A stretch of DNA of 64,000 nucleotides from Sulfuricystis thermophila (GCF_004323595.1 NZ_AP019373.1:124001-188000); one strand, 5' to 3'. Counted from the stretch's first letter, positions 36,495 to 45,962 are shown. The notes: generated from the letters alone by a model not told the origin. Numbers and translations: made by a program.

Positions 36495-37308
36495 AAGCCA
36501 TGCTCCGCGAGCTACGCACGGCATTTCGCATCACTCGCGTCGGGCTCCATCTCGGCTGGGGTGCGGCGACGGTCGCCGTGGTTTATCCGTGGCTCGATGA
36601 TCGCTGGCGGCGCGCGTTGAAACGGCGTTGGTCGCGTCAGCTGTTGGAAATGCTCGGCGTCAAACTCGGCGCTGGCGACACGGCACCACCGCCTGGGCTA
36701 ATCGTCTGCAACCACATCTCCTGGCTCGACATCTTCGTCATCAATGCCATCACGCCGGCTGCCTTCGTGGCAAAGGCGGAGGTGAAAGACTGGCCGCTGA
36801 TCGGCTGGCTGTGCGCACGCACCGAAACACTCTTTCTCGAGCGTGGCTCGCGCACCTCGGCGCGTCGCACGATCGAGGCCATGGTCGTACGCCTGAAGCG
36901 TGGCATTCACGTCGCCGTGTTTCCCGAAGGCACGACGACGGCTGGCGAGCACGTGCTCCGTTTCATGCCGCGCTGTTCCAGGCGGCGATCGAGGCACAAA
37001 CCCAAGTCGTACCCCTTGCGCTGCGCTATGCCGATCAGCGCGGCAACCCGAGCCGGGCAGCCGCCTACGTCGGCGACGTCACGCTGTGGCAATGTCTGTG
37101 CGCGATCGCGCGGGCAAACGGTTTGGTGGCGGAGTTGCGTGTGCTGCACGCACTCGAACCGCACGACGGTGTTCGCAGTGAATTGGCGCGACAATGTCGC
37201 ACAAGAATTCTCATGCATCTCGAAGGTCGTCGCTTCCTGCCGGTTCTGCCAGAGGAGGCCGCAGCGGTGGGCGAAGTGCCCGAGCTCGAAGTGCAACCCG
37301 TCCCATAG
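36491..37308 (+). pseudogene. olsA: OlsA-like lyso-ornithine lipid O-acyltransferase, frameshifted
   Basis: A PlsC-family acyltransferase that would complete ornithine lipid after OlsB. Frame one (GTG 36491 or ATG 36500 onward) encodes the N-terminal anchor, the HX4D motif CNHISWLD and VFPEGTTTAG. Conserved sequence then jumps to another frame near 36962-36966, continuing HAALFQAAIEAQTQVVPLALRY to the stop at 37308. Inserting one C in the GTTTCATG stretch restores a 272-residue protein. Without it, frame one ends at 37327 with an unrelated tail. It may be a real inactivation, a phase-variable site or a sequence error. A copy of the 26-bp repeat lies within. Confidence 0.82.
36661..36687 (+). 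repeat. 26-bp dispersed repeat, copy in the olsA-like gene
   Basis: The plus strand reads AAACTCGGCGCTGGCG then ACACGGCACC, three or four changes from consensus. It encodes LGAGDTAPPP, in the variable segment just before the catalytic HX4D motif. Confidence 0.65.
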
Positions 37309-37314
37309 TCCGCA

Positions 37315-37542
37315 ATGTCCGCAATGAATGGAGAACATTGCTGCCGTTGTTCTGCGCCGCTTTCACGCCGCGAGCGCCTGTTCGATTCCCTGTTATGCAC
37401 TGCCTGCGAACAGGAGCTCGGCGCCTATCACGGGCCTTTGCCCGATCCGAATCTGTCCTTCCCCGTGACGCCAAGACGTATGACGCTACACAGTACTGAA
37501 ACGGAGCCGGCATCCTCGGCAACGGATCTGCATACGTCATGA
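37315..37542 (+). CDS. Small protein with two CxxC pairs
   Basis: A possible 75-residue protein between the olsA-like gene and phoX. Residues GEHCCRCSAPLSRRERLFDSLLCTACEQEL contain two CxxC pairs about 15 residues apart, as in a zinc ribbon; the rest is polar and probably disordered. No strong ribosome-binding site is seen, and ATG 37324 is an alternative start. I do not recognise a family. Confidence 0.4.
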   Translation: MSAMNGEHCCRCSAPLSRRERLFDSLLCTACEQELGAYHGPLPDPNLSFPVTPRRMTLHSTETEPASSATDLHTS

Positions 37543-37576
37543 ACACGCCAACAGCCCAACTTGGAGAGAACCAACC

Positions 37577-39481
37577 ATGAGTTTCGCCACCCGAACGATC
37601 GTCGCCGCCTTGGCAGGCGCCTTTGCCGCGGTCACGCCCCTGAGCGTCGTTGCCGCACCCCCCAAACCCGTCAGTGTCGAATTCACCCCTACCCCCGCCC
37701 CGCAGACGGACGATGAAATGATCGCCACCTACACCCGCTCGCTGGCCAAGGTGACCTTTTCGAACGGCAAGACGCGCGACTATCCGCTTTCCTACGTCAC
37801 GCTGTTCAAGAACACCGATCCCGTCGCGCGCGTCAATGGCAAGACGTATCCGGCCGGGCAGATTTTCGATGCCCACATGAACCCGGTCATGGAGCCGCAA
37901 GGCGATCCGGCGCTTGCCGAAACGGCCGATGCCAACACCCTGATCACGCTGGGTGGCAAACTGTTCCTCGTCACCCACTGGGAGTACGACGATGTGCTCG
38001 CCACCGGCGAAGAGGCGAGAAAGTCGAAATCCTGGTATGCGCGCATGCCGATGACGATGAGCCTGTCCGAAATCGTCCAGGACAAGAAAAGCGGTCGCTT
38101 GAAGCTCAAGCGCCAGCAGCCGATCGACTTCTCCGCCGTGCAGGGCGGCTGGATCTTCTGCAATGCATCGCTGACGCCGTGGAATACGCATCTGGCCGGC
38201 GAGGAAGACTACGACCTCTACTTCGTGCCGGGCGAAAAGGAGTTCAAGAAAACCCAGGCGGGCCTCAAGCCGATGAGCGAGGTCTATTTCCGCGGCGAGA
38301 AACAAGCCAATCCCTACCACTACGGCTATCACGTCGAAGTCGAGGTGAACAAGGACGGCACTTACCAGGTCGTCAAGCATTACGAAATGGGCCGCGGCAC
38401 CTGGGAGATGGCGCAATTCGCCAACGATGGCCGCACCGCGTTTTATGGTGATGATGGCAACTATGCGGGACTCTTCATGTTCGTCGGCCACAAGGCGAAT
38501 GACCCGGCCGCCGGCGGCACGCTATATGCCGCGAAATGGCTGCAAACCTCGCCGGACGGCAGCGATGGTGGCACGGCCGACCTGCAATGGGTGAAACTCG
38601 GCAGCGCGACTCATGACGAGATCAAGGCGCTGATCGATGCCGGCATCACGATCAACGACATTTTCGAACTGTCGCTGAGTGAAAAACCGGACTTCGTGCC
38701 CACCCGCGCCGGTTCCGCCGAGACGATCTGGCTGAAGCTGAAGCCCGGCATGGAAAAGGCCGCGGCCTTCCTCGAAACACGCCGTTACGCGGCTTATCTC
38801 GGCGCGACCACCGAATTCACCAAAGGCGAAGGTGTGGCGATCGATCACGCCGGCAAGAAGCTCTACTATGCGATGAGCTACATCCAGGGGCCGATGAAGG
38901 CCAACGACGGCGGCCCGGTCGATCACATCCGCCTCAAAGAAAACCAGGCCGGCGCAACCTATACCCTCGATCTCGCCGGTGGCCAGAAAGATACCGAGGG
39001 TAATCTTATCGACTCCGCATACGTGCCGGTGCGCGCCTATGTCGAGCCGGCACTCTTGGGTCGCCCGATCGCCGCCGATGCGCTCGGCAACACTGCCGAT
39101 CCGGAAGCCATCGCCAACCCGGACAACCTGTTCTATGTCGAGAAGATGCGTACGCTGTTCATCGGTGAGGACTCGGGCACACACGTCAACAACTTCGTCT
39201 GGGCTTACAACGTCGATACCAAGAAGCTCTCGCGCATCTTGAGCGTGCCTGCCGGTGCCGAGGCCACGGGACTCAAAGTCGTCGAGAATCTCAACGGCCA
39301 TGCCTACATCCTCTCCAACGACCAGCACCAGGGGAGTGACTGGGCGAAGGGCATGAGCCAGGCGCTCAAGGATCGTTTGATGCAACGTGCCGGCGATAAA
39401 TGGGGACGCAATCGCCACGGCGTGCCGTTGTGGCATCTCGAATCGCGTGTCGGCTATATCGGCGGGCTACCGGGTTTTTGA
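37577..39481 (+). CDS. phoX: PhoX-family (DUF839) alkaline phosphatase
   Basis: A 634-residue exported protein related to PhoX, the calcium- and iron-dependent phosphatase induced by phosphate starvation. A Sec-type signal peptide (about 1-26, ending VVAAPP) is seen; there is no twin-arginine motif, unlike many PhoX proteins. FCNASLTPWNTHLAGEEDYD corresponds to the Cys/Glu-containing metal segment of PhoX. Later blocks are WEMAQFANDGRTAFYGDD, ATTEFTKGEGVAIDH and MRTLFIGEDSGTHVNNFVWAYN. A GGAGAG motif precedes the ATG. It lies tail to tail with phoR. The DUF839 assignment is firm, phosphatase activity is inferred. Confidence 0.82.
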   Translation: MSFATRTIVAALAGAFAAVTPLSVVAAPPKPVSVEFTPTPAPQTDDEMIATYTRSLAKVTFSNGKTRDYPLSYVTLFKNTDPVARVNGKTYPAGQIFDAHMNPVMEPQGDPALAETADANTLITLGGKLFLVTHWEYDDVLATGEEARKSKSWYARMPMTMSLSEIVQDKKSGRLKLKRQQPIDFSAVQGGWIFCNASLTPWNTHLAGEEDYDLYFVPGEKEFKKTQAGLKPMSEVYFRGEKQANPYHYGYHVEVEVNKDGTYQVVKHYEMGRGTWEMAQFANDGRTAFYGDDGNYAGLFMFVGHKANDPAAGGTLYAAKWLQTSPDGSDGGTADLQWVKLGSATHDEIKALIDAGITINDIFELSLSEKPDFVPTRAGSAETIWLKLKPGMEKAAAFLETRRYAAYLGATTEFTKGEGVAIDHAGKKLYYAMSYIQGPMKANDGGPVDHIRLKENQAGATYTLDLAGGQKDTEGNLIDSAYVPVRAYVEPALLGRPIAADALGNTADPEAIANPDNLFYVEKMRTLFIGEDSGTHVNNFVWAYNVDTKKLSRILSVPAGAEATGLKVVENLNGHAYILSNDQHQGSDWAKGMSQALKDRLMQRAGDKWGRNRHGVPLWHLESRVGYIGGLPGF

Positions 39482-39494
39482 GTGTTGCGTGAAT

Positions 39495-40742
39495 TCAAAC
39501 ACTGCGCTCCACAGGAAAGCGGCAGGTGAACGTGCTACCGCGACCGGGCACCGAGGTGATCTCGAGTCTGCCGCCATGGCGCGCCAGCACATGCTTGACG
39601 ATCGCCAAACCCAGCCCGGTGCCACCCGAAGCGGTTGCGCGGCCCTTGTCGACGCGGTAGAAGCGCTCGGTGAGGCGCGGGATGTGTTCGGCGGCGATGC
39701 CGATGCCGGTATCGGTGACGGAGAAGGTGGGCTGGCCATCGACGATGCGCCAGGCCAGCGTGATCCTGCCGCCGGCCGGGGTATAGCGTACGGCGTTGAA
39801 GATGAGATTGCCGAAGGCGCTGCGCAGCTCATCCGCGCTGCCGCGCAGCTTGGCGTCCGACAGCTCGGCGGTCTCGATCGTATGCTGCCCCGCCGAAAGG
39901 GCGAGTGCCTCGGTACGCAGCGCTGCCACGAGAGCGGCGATATCGACGGTTTCATCGCTGGGCGGCAGCTCGCTGTTTTCCAGACGCGACAGGGTCAGCA
40001 GGTCGGCGATGAGGCGCTTCATGCGTTCGGCCTGTTCGGCCATCAGGCGGATGAAGGCGCGCGCCGCCTCGCCCGTCGGCGGCGTGGCGGTGTCGAACTG
40101 TTCGAGAAAACCCGAGATCACGGTCAGTGGCGTGCGCAGTTCGTGCGAGACGTTGGCGATGAAATCCCGGCGGATGGTTTCGGTACGCACCTGTTCGGTG
40201 ACATCGGTGGAGACGAGCAGCGTTTCCCCTTCGGAAAAGGGGATGAGTATGACCGACAACACGCGCTCGCCATCGTTGCCGGCGACGCGCAGCTGGGCGG
40301 ATTGCCGGCTGGGATGGGCACGATAGGCGGCGGCCAGCTGCTGGAATTCACTTTGCCGGATCAGTTGGCTGACCAGGGTGCCGGGATCGCGCGCCGCATC
40401 GAGGGCGAAGTGTCGGCACGCCGCATCGTTCAACCAAACGATGCGCAATTGCCCGTCGAGCAGCATGACGCCGGCTGGCAGGGCCTGGATGGTGAGGCGG
40501 AAGCGTTCGAGTGCATTGCCGAGCTCGAACTGCTGGCGGCGCTCTTGCTTGCGCAGAGCCTGCAAGCGGGAAAAGATTTCGCGCCAGGCCCCGCTGCCAT
40601 CCGGAATGGTTTGCAGCTCGGGGGCGGCGAGCCAATCGCGCAGCGCGTTGCGCTGGCGGATCTGGCCGGCGAGAGCAGCGCCCAGGGCGATGACCAGCGC
40701 AGCCAGCAGCAGGAGTGGCCAGAGGGTGGTTTCACCGCTCAT
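39495..40742 (-). CDS. phoR: Phosphate-regulon sensor kinase PhoR
   Basis: PhoR phosphorylates PhoB when the Pst system signals low phosphate. The 415 residues have one N-terminal membrane segment (about 8-28), a PAS region (about 85-190) and a HisKA domain with FIANVSHELRTPLTVISGF. The ATPase domain has NLIFNAVRYTPAGG, VTDTGIGIA and GTGLGLAIVKHVL. There is no large periplasmic domain, as usual for PhoR. The start overlaps phoB by four bases. It is the last gene of pstSCAB-phoU-phoB-phoR. Confidence 0.95.
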   Translation of the reverse strand: MSGETTLWPLLLLAALVIALGAALAGQIRQRNALRDWLAAPELQTIPDGSGAWREIFSRLQALRKQERRQQFELGNALERFRLTIQALPAGVMLLDGQLRIVWLNDAACRHFALDAARDPGTLVSQLIRQSEFQQLAAAYRAHPSRQSAQLRVAGNDGERVLSVILIPFSEGETLLVSTDVTEQVRTETIRRDFIANVSHELRTPLTVISGFLEQFDTATPPTGEAARAFIRLMAEQAERMKRLIADLLTLSRLENSELPPSDETVDIAALVAALRTEALALSAGQHTIETAELSDAKLRGSADELRSAFGNLIFNAVRYTPAGGRITLAWRIVDGQPTFSVTDTGIGIAAEHIPRLTERFYRVDKGRATASGGTGLGLAIVKHVLARHGGRLEITSVPGRGSTFTCRFPVERSV

Positions 40743-41434
40743 CGGGACGGGCTGGCGAGCTTATAGCCGATGCCGCGTACCGTCTCGATCAGTTGTTCAC
40801 CCACCGGACCGAGTCCGGCGCGCAGACGGCGGATATAGACATCGATGGTGCGGTCTTCGAGAAAACGATGATCGCCGCGCAGCGCGTTGAGCAGTTGGTC
40901 GCGGGTGAGCGCCCGGTTCGGGTGGTTCATCAGATATTGCAACAGCTCGAATTCCGTCGGCCCGAGCGTAACGGGCTGACCGTGGCAGGTGACGGTGCGT
41001 GAGCCCGGATCGAGCCGTACCGGTCCGATCTCCACCGGGTCGCCAGCCAGATGCGGGGCACGGCGGCGCAGCACGGCGCGGATACGCGCGATCAGTTCCT
41101 TGGGTGAAAACGGCTTGCTGACGTAGTCGTCGGCGCCGATCTCCAGGCCCTGAATGCGATCGGCCTCTTCGCCGCGCGCCGTGACCATGATGATCGGCAG
41201 CTCGCGCGTGCGTGCTTCACTGCGCAAGCGCTTTGCCAACACGCTGCCCGACATGCCGGGCAGCATCAGGTCGAGCAACACCAGCGCCGGCAGGCGCTGC
41301 CGGATTTCCTCCAGCGCCGCCTCGGCGGAAGGGACGATCACGACCTCGAAGGCTGCCTGCTCCAGCGAGTAGCGCAGCAGCTCCTGGATCGCGGCCTCAT
41401 CCTCGACGACGAGAATGCGCGCCCGCCCGCTCAT
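40739..41434 (-). CDS. phoB: Phosphate-regulon response regulator PhoB
   Basis: PhoB is an OmpR-type activator that binds Pho boxes. The 231 residues have a receiver domain with the phospho-acceptor Asp in VLLDLMLPGMSG and the Lys in YVSKPFSPKEL. The winged-helix domain has TEFELLQYLMNHPNRALTRDQLL and RTIDVYIRRLRAGL. Start 41434 overlaps the phoU stop. Likely targets in this window are the sites at 45927-45944 and perhaps 35633-35665. Confidence 0.96.
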   Translation of the reverse strand: MSGRARILVVEDEAAIQELLRYSLEQAAFEVVIVPSAEAALEEIRQRLPALVLLDLMLPGMSGSVLAKRLRSEARTRELPIIMVTARGEEADRIQGLEIGADDYVSKPFSPKELIARIRAVLRRRAPHLAGDPVEIGPVRLDPGSRTVTCHGQPVTLGPTEFELLQYLMNHPNRALTRDQLLNALRGDHRFLEDRTIDVYIRRLRAGLGPVGEQLIETVRGIGYKLASPSR

Positions 41435-42138
41435 TGTGCGGCAGCCTCCTGCTCCAGCTCGTCGAGCTTCAAGTGACGCACGTCGCGGCCCTTGACGATG
41501 AAGATTACATCGCGGGCGATGTTCTTGGCATGATCGCCGACGCGCTCCAGCGACTTGACGCTGAAGATGATGTCGAGCGCCGACGAGATTGTGCGCGGGT
41601 CTTCCATCATGTAGGTGACCAGCTCGCGCGTGATGGAGCGGAAATGCTGGTCGATCTCCTTGTCCCGGCGGACGATATCGAGGGCGGTATTGGCATCCAT
41701 GCGCACGAAGGCATCGAGCACGTCGTGGAGCATCGTGGCGCACTGTTCACCCATGTGGCGTACCGCCATGATCTGCGGTGTGGTGACGGCCAGTTCGCGC
41801 TCCATGATCTTGCGCGCCGCCTTGGCGATCTTCTTGGCTTCGTCGCCGATGCGTTCGAGGTCGGTGACGGTCTTGCTGACCATCATGATCATGCGTAGAT
41901 CGACGGCGGTCGGCTGGCGCCGGGCGATGACGTGGGTGCAGGCAGTGTCGATCTCGATTTCGAATTTGTCGACTTCGGCATCGCGCGCGATGACGCGGTC
42001 GATGAGATCAGTATCGCCTTCAACGAGCGCCCGGGTGGCATCCCTGACCTGTTCCTCGACCAGACCACCCATGCGCATCAGCTGGGCGCGCAGGTCGTCG
42101 AGTTCGGAGTCGAATTGTTTGTAAAGGTGTTCGCTCAT
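41431..42138 (-). CDS. phoU: Phosphate transport regulator PhoU
   Basis: PhoU links the Pst transporter to PhoR and keeps the regulon off when phosphate is plentiful. The 235 residues start HLYKQFDSELDDLRAQLMRMGGLVEEQ and contain two three-helix PhoU repeats with the metal-binding motifs ERIGDEAKKIAK and ERVGDHAKNIARDVIF. It lies nine bases downstream of pstB and overlaps phoB by four. Confidence 0.96.
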   Translation of the reverse strand: MSEHLYKQFDSELDDLRAQLMRMGGLVEEQVRDATRALVEGDTDLIDRVIARDAEVDKFEIEIDTACTHVIARRQPTAVDLRMIMMVSKTVTDLERIGDEAKKIAKAARKIMERELAVTTPQIMAVRHMGEQCATMLHDVLDAFVRMDANTALDIVRRDKEIDQHFRSITRELVTYMMEDPRTISSALDIIFSVKSLERVGDHAKNIARDVIFIVKGRDVRHLKLDELEQEAAAQ

Positions 42139-42147
42139 GGTCCCTCC

Positions 42148-42939
42148 TCAGCCAAAGCGGCCGGTGATGTAGTCCTCGGTGCGTTTGTCTTTCGGCTTGA
42201 TGAAGATTTCGTCGGTGACGCCGAATTCGATCAGCTCGCCGAGATACATATAGGCGGTGTAATCCGAGACGCGCGCCGCCTGCTGCATGTTGTGGGTGAC
42301 GATCAGGATCGTCACCTTCTTCTTCAGCTCATGGATCAGTTCCTCGATGCTGGCCGTGGCGATCGGATCGAGCGCCGAGGTCGGCTCGTCGAACAGCAGC
42401 ACCTCGGGATCGGTCGCCAGTGCCCGTGCGATGCACAGGCGTTGTTGCTGCCCGCCGGAGAGCGCGAAAGCCATGTCGTGGAGACGATGTTTCACTTCGT
42501 CCCAAAGGGCGGCGGCACGCAATGCCTCCTCGACTTTGTCGTCGAGGAGCGAACGTTTGGTGATGCCGCGCACGCGTTGTCCGTAGATGACATTCTCGTA
42601 GATCGACTTGGGAAAGGGATTCGGCTTCTGGAATACCATCGACAGGCGCATGCGCACTTCGATGGGATCGACGCGCGGATCGACGAGATTCGTGTTGTCC
42701 GGATAGAGGATCAGCTCGCCCTCGTAGCGGTTGCCGGCATACAAATCGTGCATGCGGTTGAAGCTGCGCAAGAGCGTGCTCTTGCCGCAGCCCGAGGGAC
42801 CGATCAGCGCGGTGACCTGGTTTTCGCCGAGTTGCAGGTTGATGTTCTTGAGCGCGTGGAACCCGCCGTAATAGAAGTTGAAGTTTCTGGTCTCGGCTTT
42901 GACTTTGGCCGGGGTTGGCGGAAGTTTGGGCGTGTTCAT
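42148..42939 (-). CDS. pstB: Phosphate ABC transporter ATP-binding protein PstB
   Basis: PstB powers the high-affinity phosphate importer. The 263 residues contain Walker [12 protein letters not shown], the signature [15 protein letters not shown], Walker [13 protein letters not shown] and the switch His in VTHNM. The N-terminal [15 protein letters not shown] is typical. Start 42939 is preferred; ATG 42951 would overlap pstA. Confidence 0.97.
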   Translation of the reverse strand: MNTPKLPPTPAKVKAETRNFNFYYGGFHALKNINLQLGENQVTALIGPSGCGKSTLLRSFNRMHDLYAGNRYEGELILYPDNTNLVDPRVDPIEVRMRLSMVFQKPNPFPKSIYENVIYGQRVRGITKRSLLDDKVEEALRAAALWDEVKHRLHDMAFALSGGQQQRLCIARALATDPEVLLFDEPTSALDPIATASIEELIHELKKKVTILIVTHNMQQAARVSDYTAYMYLGELIEFGVTDEIFIKPKDKRTEDYITGRFG

Positions 42940-42944
42940 CGGGG

Positions 42945-43874
42945 TCACCATTTGATGTTCTTGCGCAGGCGGTAGCGCAGCCAGATGGCCAGTGCGTTCA
43001 TCGCCAGCGTCATGGCGACGAGGATCGCGCCGGCGGCAGCGGCGTTTTGGTGAAAGGCAGAATCGGGGCGCGAGGTCCAGTTGAAGATCTGGATCGGCAT
43101 CACCGTAAAGGGCGCCTTCAGCCATTCGAAATTGAGGAAGGGTGCGGTGTCGGTGATCGGCGATGGCGGCAGGAAAGCGATGAAGGTGAGCGCGCCGATC
43201 GTGATGATCGGCGCCGTCTCGCCGATCGCGCGCGACAGGCCGAGGATGATGCCGGTCAGGATGCCGGGCATCGAATAGGGGATGATGTGGTCCCGGATGG
43301 TCTGCCACTTCGTCGCGCCGAGGCCGTAAGCAGCCTCGCGGATCATCTGCGGGATGGCGCGGATCGCTTCGCGTGTGGCGACGATGACCATCGGCAGGAT
43401 CAGCAGCGCCAGCGTGAGTCCGGCGGTCTGGATGCTCTGGCCGAGGCCAAAGGAATAGACGAACAGGCCCAGCGCCAGCAGGCCATAGATGATCGAGGGC
43501 ACGCCGGCGAGGTTGTTGATGTTGATTTCGATGAGATCGGTCAACCAGTGGTTGGGCGCGTATTCCTCGAGCCAGATACCGGCGGCGACGCCGAGCGGTA
43601 CGGCGACCACGGCCGTGACGAGCATCACCAATACGCTGCCGACCCAGGCCGACAGGATGCCGGCCTGGGTGGCGCGGCGCGAGGGGAACGCGGTGAAGAA
43701 CTCGGGACGCAGGCGGTCCCAGCCGGTGATGATCATGTCGGCGAACAGCGCGGCGATGGTGGCGAAGGCGATCACCAGGCACAGGACGCCGAGTGTGGTG
43801 AATAGCCAGTCGCCCCGCTTGCGTTTGGCGATGTTGGCGCGGATCAGGGCAATTTCTTCGGCGGCCAGCGACAT
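42945..43874 (-). CDS. pstA: Phosphate ABC transporter permease PstA
   Basis: This is the second membrane subunit of the phosphate importer. The 309 residues have six predicted membrane helices, first at about 22-45. The permease coupling loop is [25 protein letters not shown], and [17 protein letters not shown] is close to the PstA consensus. It follows pstC by one base. Confidence 0.96.
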   Translation of the reverse strand: MSLAAEEIALIRANIAKRKRGDWLFTTLGVLCLVIAFATIAALFADMIITGWDRLRPEFFTAFPSRRATQAGILSAWVGSVLVMLVTAVVAVPLGVAAGIWLEEYAPNHWLTDLIEININNLAGVPSIIYGLLALGLFVYSFGLGQSIQTAGLTLALLILPMVIVATREAIRAIPQMIREAAYGLGATKWQTIRDHIIPYSMPGILTGIILGLSRAIGETAPIITIGALTFIAFLPPSPITDTAPFLNFEWLKAPFTVMPIQIFNWTSRPDSAFHQNAAAAGAILVAMTLAMNALAIWLRYRLRKNIKW

Positions 43875-43875
43875 C

Positions 43876-44814
43876 TCAATACCTTTCGCGATAGCGGCGT
43901 TGCAGCCAGAAGCCGAGTAGGTTGAACGCGAGTGTGAAGATCATCAGCGTCAGCCCGGCAGCGAAGATCGTGTTGTAGCCGACCGAACCGTGCGGCAAGT
44001 CGCCGAGCGCCACCTGGACGATGAACGAGGTGATCGTCGCCGCCGGTTCCAGGGGGTTCCATACCAGATTCGGCTGCATACCCGCGGCGATGGCAAGGAT
44101 CATCGTCTCGCCCACGGCGCGCGCGATGGCGAGGATGTAGGCGGCGGCGATGCCCGAGATCGCGGCGGGTAGCACCACCCTGAGCGCCGTCTGCAAACGG
44201 GTCGCACCCATCGCGTACGAGCCTTCGCGCAGCGCCATCGGCACGGCGCGCATCGCATCCTCGGAAATCGAACTGACGATCGGGATGATCATGATGCCCA
44301 TCACGATGCCGGCCGACAGCAGGCTGAAGCCTGGCAGCGACGGGATGAACCGCTGCAGCAACGGCGTGACGAACAACAGCGCGAAAAAGCCGAAGACCAC
44401 GGTGGGAATGCCGGAGAGTACTTCGAGGACCGGCTTGGCGATCTCGCGCGCATGCGGGCTGGCGAATTCGGACAGGTAGATCGCCACGGTCGTGCCGATC
44501 GGAATGGCGACCAGCAGCGCGACCAAGGAGCTGACCGCCGTGCCCGAGAGCAGCACGATGATGCCGAAATGGGCATCGTCGAACAACGGCGTCCACTGGG
44601 TGTCGGTGAGGAAATCCCACAGGGGCACCTGACTAAAAAACACGAAAGATTCCTTGAGCAGCACATAAACGATGCCCAGAGTGACCAACACCGATATTGC
44701 GGCGGCGGCGAACAGGATCGCCTCGATGATGCGCTCCTTGACATGGCGGCTGGCACGCTTGGCAAGGCGATCGCTGATCGGCCGGGAGGCGGGTGCTGCA
44801 GGCAGGGATGACAT
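43876..44814 (-). CDS. pstC: Phosphate ABC transporter permease PstC
   Basis: This is the first membrane subunit of the importer, 312 residues with six helices. Motifs include VPLWDFLTDTQWTPLFDD, MRAVPMALREGSYAMGATRLQTALRV (coupling loop) and ARAVGETMILAIAAG. Start 44814 (MSSLPAAP) avoids an unconserved extension. It is separated from pstS by a 72-bp spacer with a strong hairpin. Confidence 0.96.
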   Translation of the reverse strand: MSSLPAAPASRPISDRLAKRASRHVKERIIEAILFAAAAISVLVTLGIVYVLLKESFVFFSQVPLWDFLTDTQWTPLFDDAHFGIIVLLSGTAVSSLVALLVAIPIGTTVAIYLSEFASPHAREIAKPVLEVLSGIPTVVFGFFALLFVTPLLQRFIPSLPGFSLLSAGIVMGIMIIPIVSSISEDAMRAVPMALREGSYAMGATRLQTALRVVLPAAISGIAAAYILAIARAVGETMILAIAAGMQPNLVWNPLEPAATITSFIVQVALGDLPHGSVGYNTIFAAGLTLMIFTLAFNLLGFWLQRRYRERY

Positions 44815-44835
44815 GATGGGCTCCGTTCGCAACGA

Positions 44836-44865
44836 CGCTCCGGGGCCGTTGCCGAACCCGGAGCG
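44836..44865 (-). promoter_or_regulatory. Intercistronic hairpin between pstS and pstC
   Basis: Perfect 8-bp arms CGCTCCGG/CCGGAGCG enclose a 14-base loop, with no T-run after it. Such stems after a binding-protein gene often protect the upstream message or reduce read-through, so that more binding protein than permease is made. The role here is inferred from position. Confidence 0.6.
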
Positions 44866-44886
44866 CAAGCCATGCAAGGCGTCAGT

Positions 44887-45873
44887 TTACAGCTTGGCTT
44901 CGCGTGCAAGGAGATCGTCGATCTTGATGCCGACCTCGTTCTTACCACCGAAGGCGGTGCCGAGCTTGCCTTTCTTCAGATGCTCGGCGGCGACTTCATA
45001 GGCTTTCGCCGGCAGCGGCACATACTTGACTTCCTTGGCCATGTTGGCGCCGTGTTTCAGGTAGAACTCGACGAATTCCCTGACCTCGGGACGCTTGTAG
45101 GCGGCCTCGCTGACATAGATGAAGATCGGGCGCGATAGCGGGTTGTAGCTGCCGTCGATCACTGCGGCTTCCGAAGGGGCGACAGCCTTGCCGGCGGCAT
45201 TGACGATCGGTACGGCTTTCAGCTTGTCCTGGTTTTCGGCGTAGTAGGCATAGCCGAAGTAGCCGATCGCATTCACATCGCGCGCCACACCCTGCACGAG
45301 CACGTTGTCGTCTTCCGAAGCGGTGTAGTCACCCCGCGAGGATTTCGCCTTACCGACGACGGCTTCGGTGAAATAGTCGAACGTGCCGGAATCGGCGCCA
45401 GCGCCGAAGAGCTTGAGCGGCGCATTCGGGAAGGTGGGGTTGACCTGGTTCCAATGGGTGATCTTGCCTTGCGCGGCCGGTTCCCATAGGGTCTTCAGTT
45501 CGGCGACGGTCAATTGCTTGATCGGGCTCTTCGGATTGACCACGACGGTCAACGCGTCGAAGGCGACCGGCAGCTCGTAGTACTTGATGCCGGCCTTGGC
45601 GCAGTCTTCCATTTCCTTCTGCAGAATGGGGCGCGAGGCATCCTGGATGTCGGTTTCGCCGCGGCAGAATTTCTTGAAGCCGCCGCCGGTGCCGGAAATG
45701 CCGACGGTGACCTTGACGGCGCCCTTCTTGGCCTTCTGGAACTCTTCGGCGACGCCTTCGGTGATCGGATAGACGGTCGACGAGCCGTCGATCTTGACGA
45801 TTTGGGCCTGGGCGGCGCCGGCGGCCATCAGGCCGGCGAGGGCAACGAATACGGTTTTACGGATGAGATTCAT
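44887..45873 (-). CDS. pstS: Phosphate-binding periplasmic protein PstS
   Basis: PstS captures phosphate for PstCAB. The 328 residues have a signal peptide (1-23, ending AAGAAQAQ), then [21 protein letters not shown] and the phosphate-binding segments [13 protein letters not shown] and [23 protein letters not shown] follows. ATG 45873 has AAGGAGCC upstream. The open frame continues far upstream on this strand, but that is antisense to rep and not part of the gene. A Pho box lies 54 bp upstream. Confidence 0.97.
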   Translation of the reverse strand: MNLIRKTVFVALAGLMAAGAAQAQIVKIDGSSTVYPITEGVAEEFQKAKKGAVKVTVGISGTGGGFKKFCRGETDIQDASRPILQKEMEDCAKAGIKYYELPVAFDALTVVVNPKSPIKQLTVAELKTLWEPAAQGKITHWNQVNPTFPNAPLKLFGAGADSGTFDYFTEAVVGKAKSSRGDYTASEDDNVLVQGVARDVNAIGYFGYAYYAENQDKLKAVPIVNAAGKAVAPSEAAVIDGSYNPLSRPIFIYVSEAAYKRPEVREFVEFYLKHGANMAKEVKYVPLPAKAYEVAAEHLKKGKLGTAFGGKNEVGIKIDDLLAREAKL

Positions 45874-45926
45874 GTCGGCTCCTTGGTGTTTTCCTGTTGA
45901 AGTGCTGCGCATTTTGCTGGCCGATT

Positions 45927-45944
45927 GTGACAGCCCCATGACAG
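45927..45944 (-). promoter_or_regulatory. Pho box upstream of pstS
   Basis: On the minus strand this reads CTGTCATGGGGCTGTCAC, two CTGTCA units 11 bp apart, an almost perfect match to the PhoB consensus. It ends 53 bp before the pstS ATG. PhoB activation of the pst-pho operon is expected. Confidence 0.9.
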
Positions 45945-45962
45945 ATTCGAAATGGCGCGATA

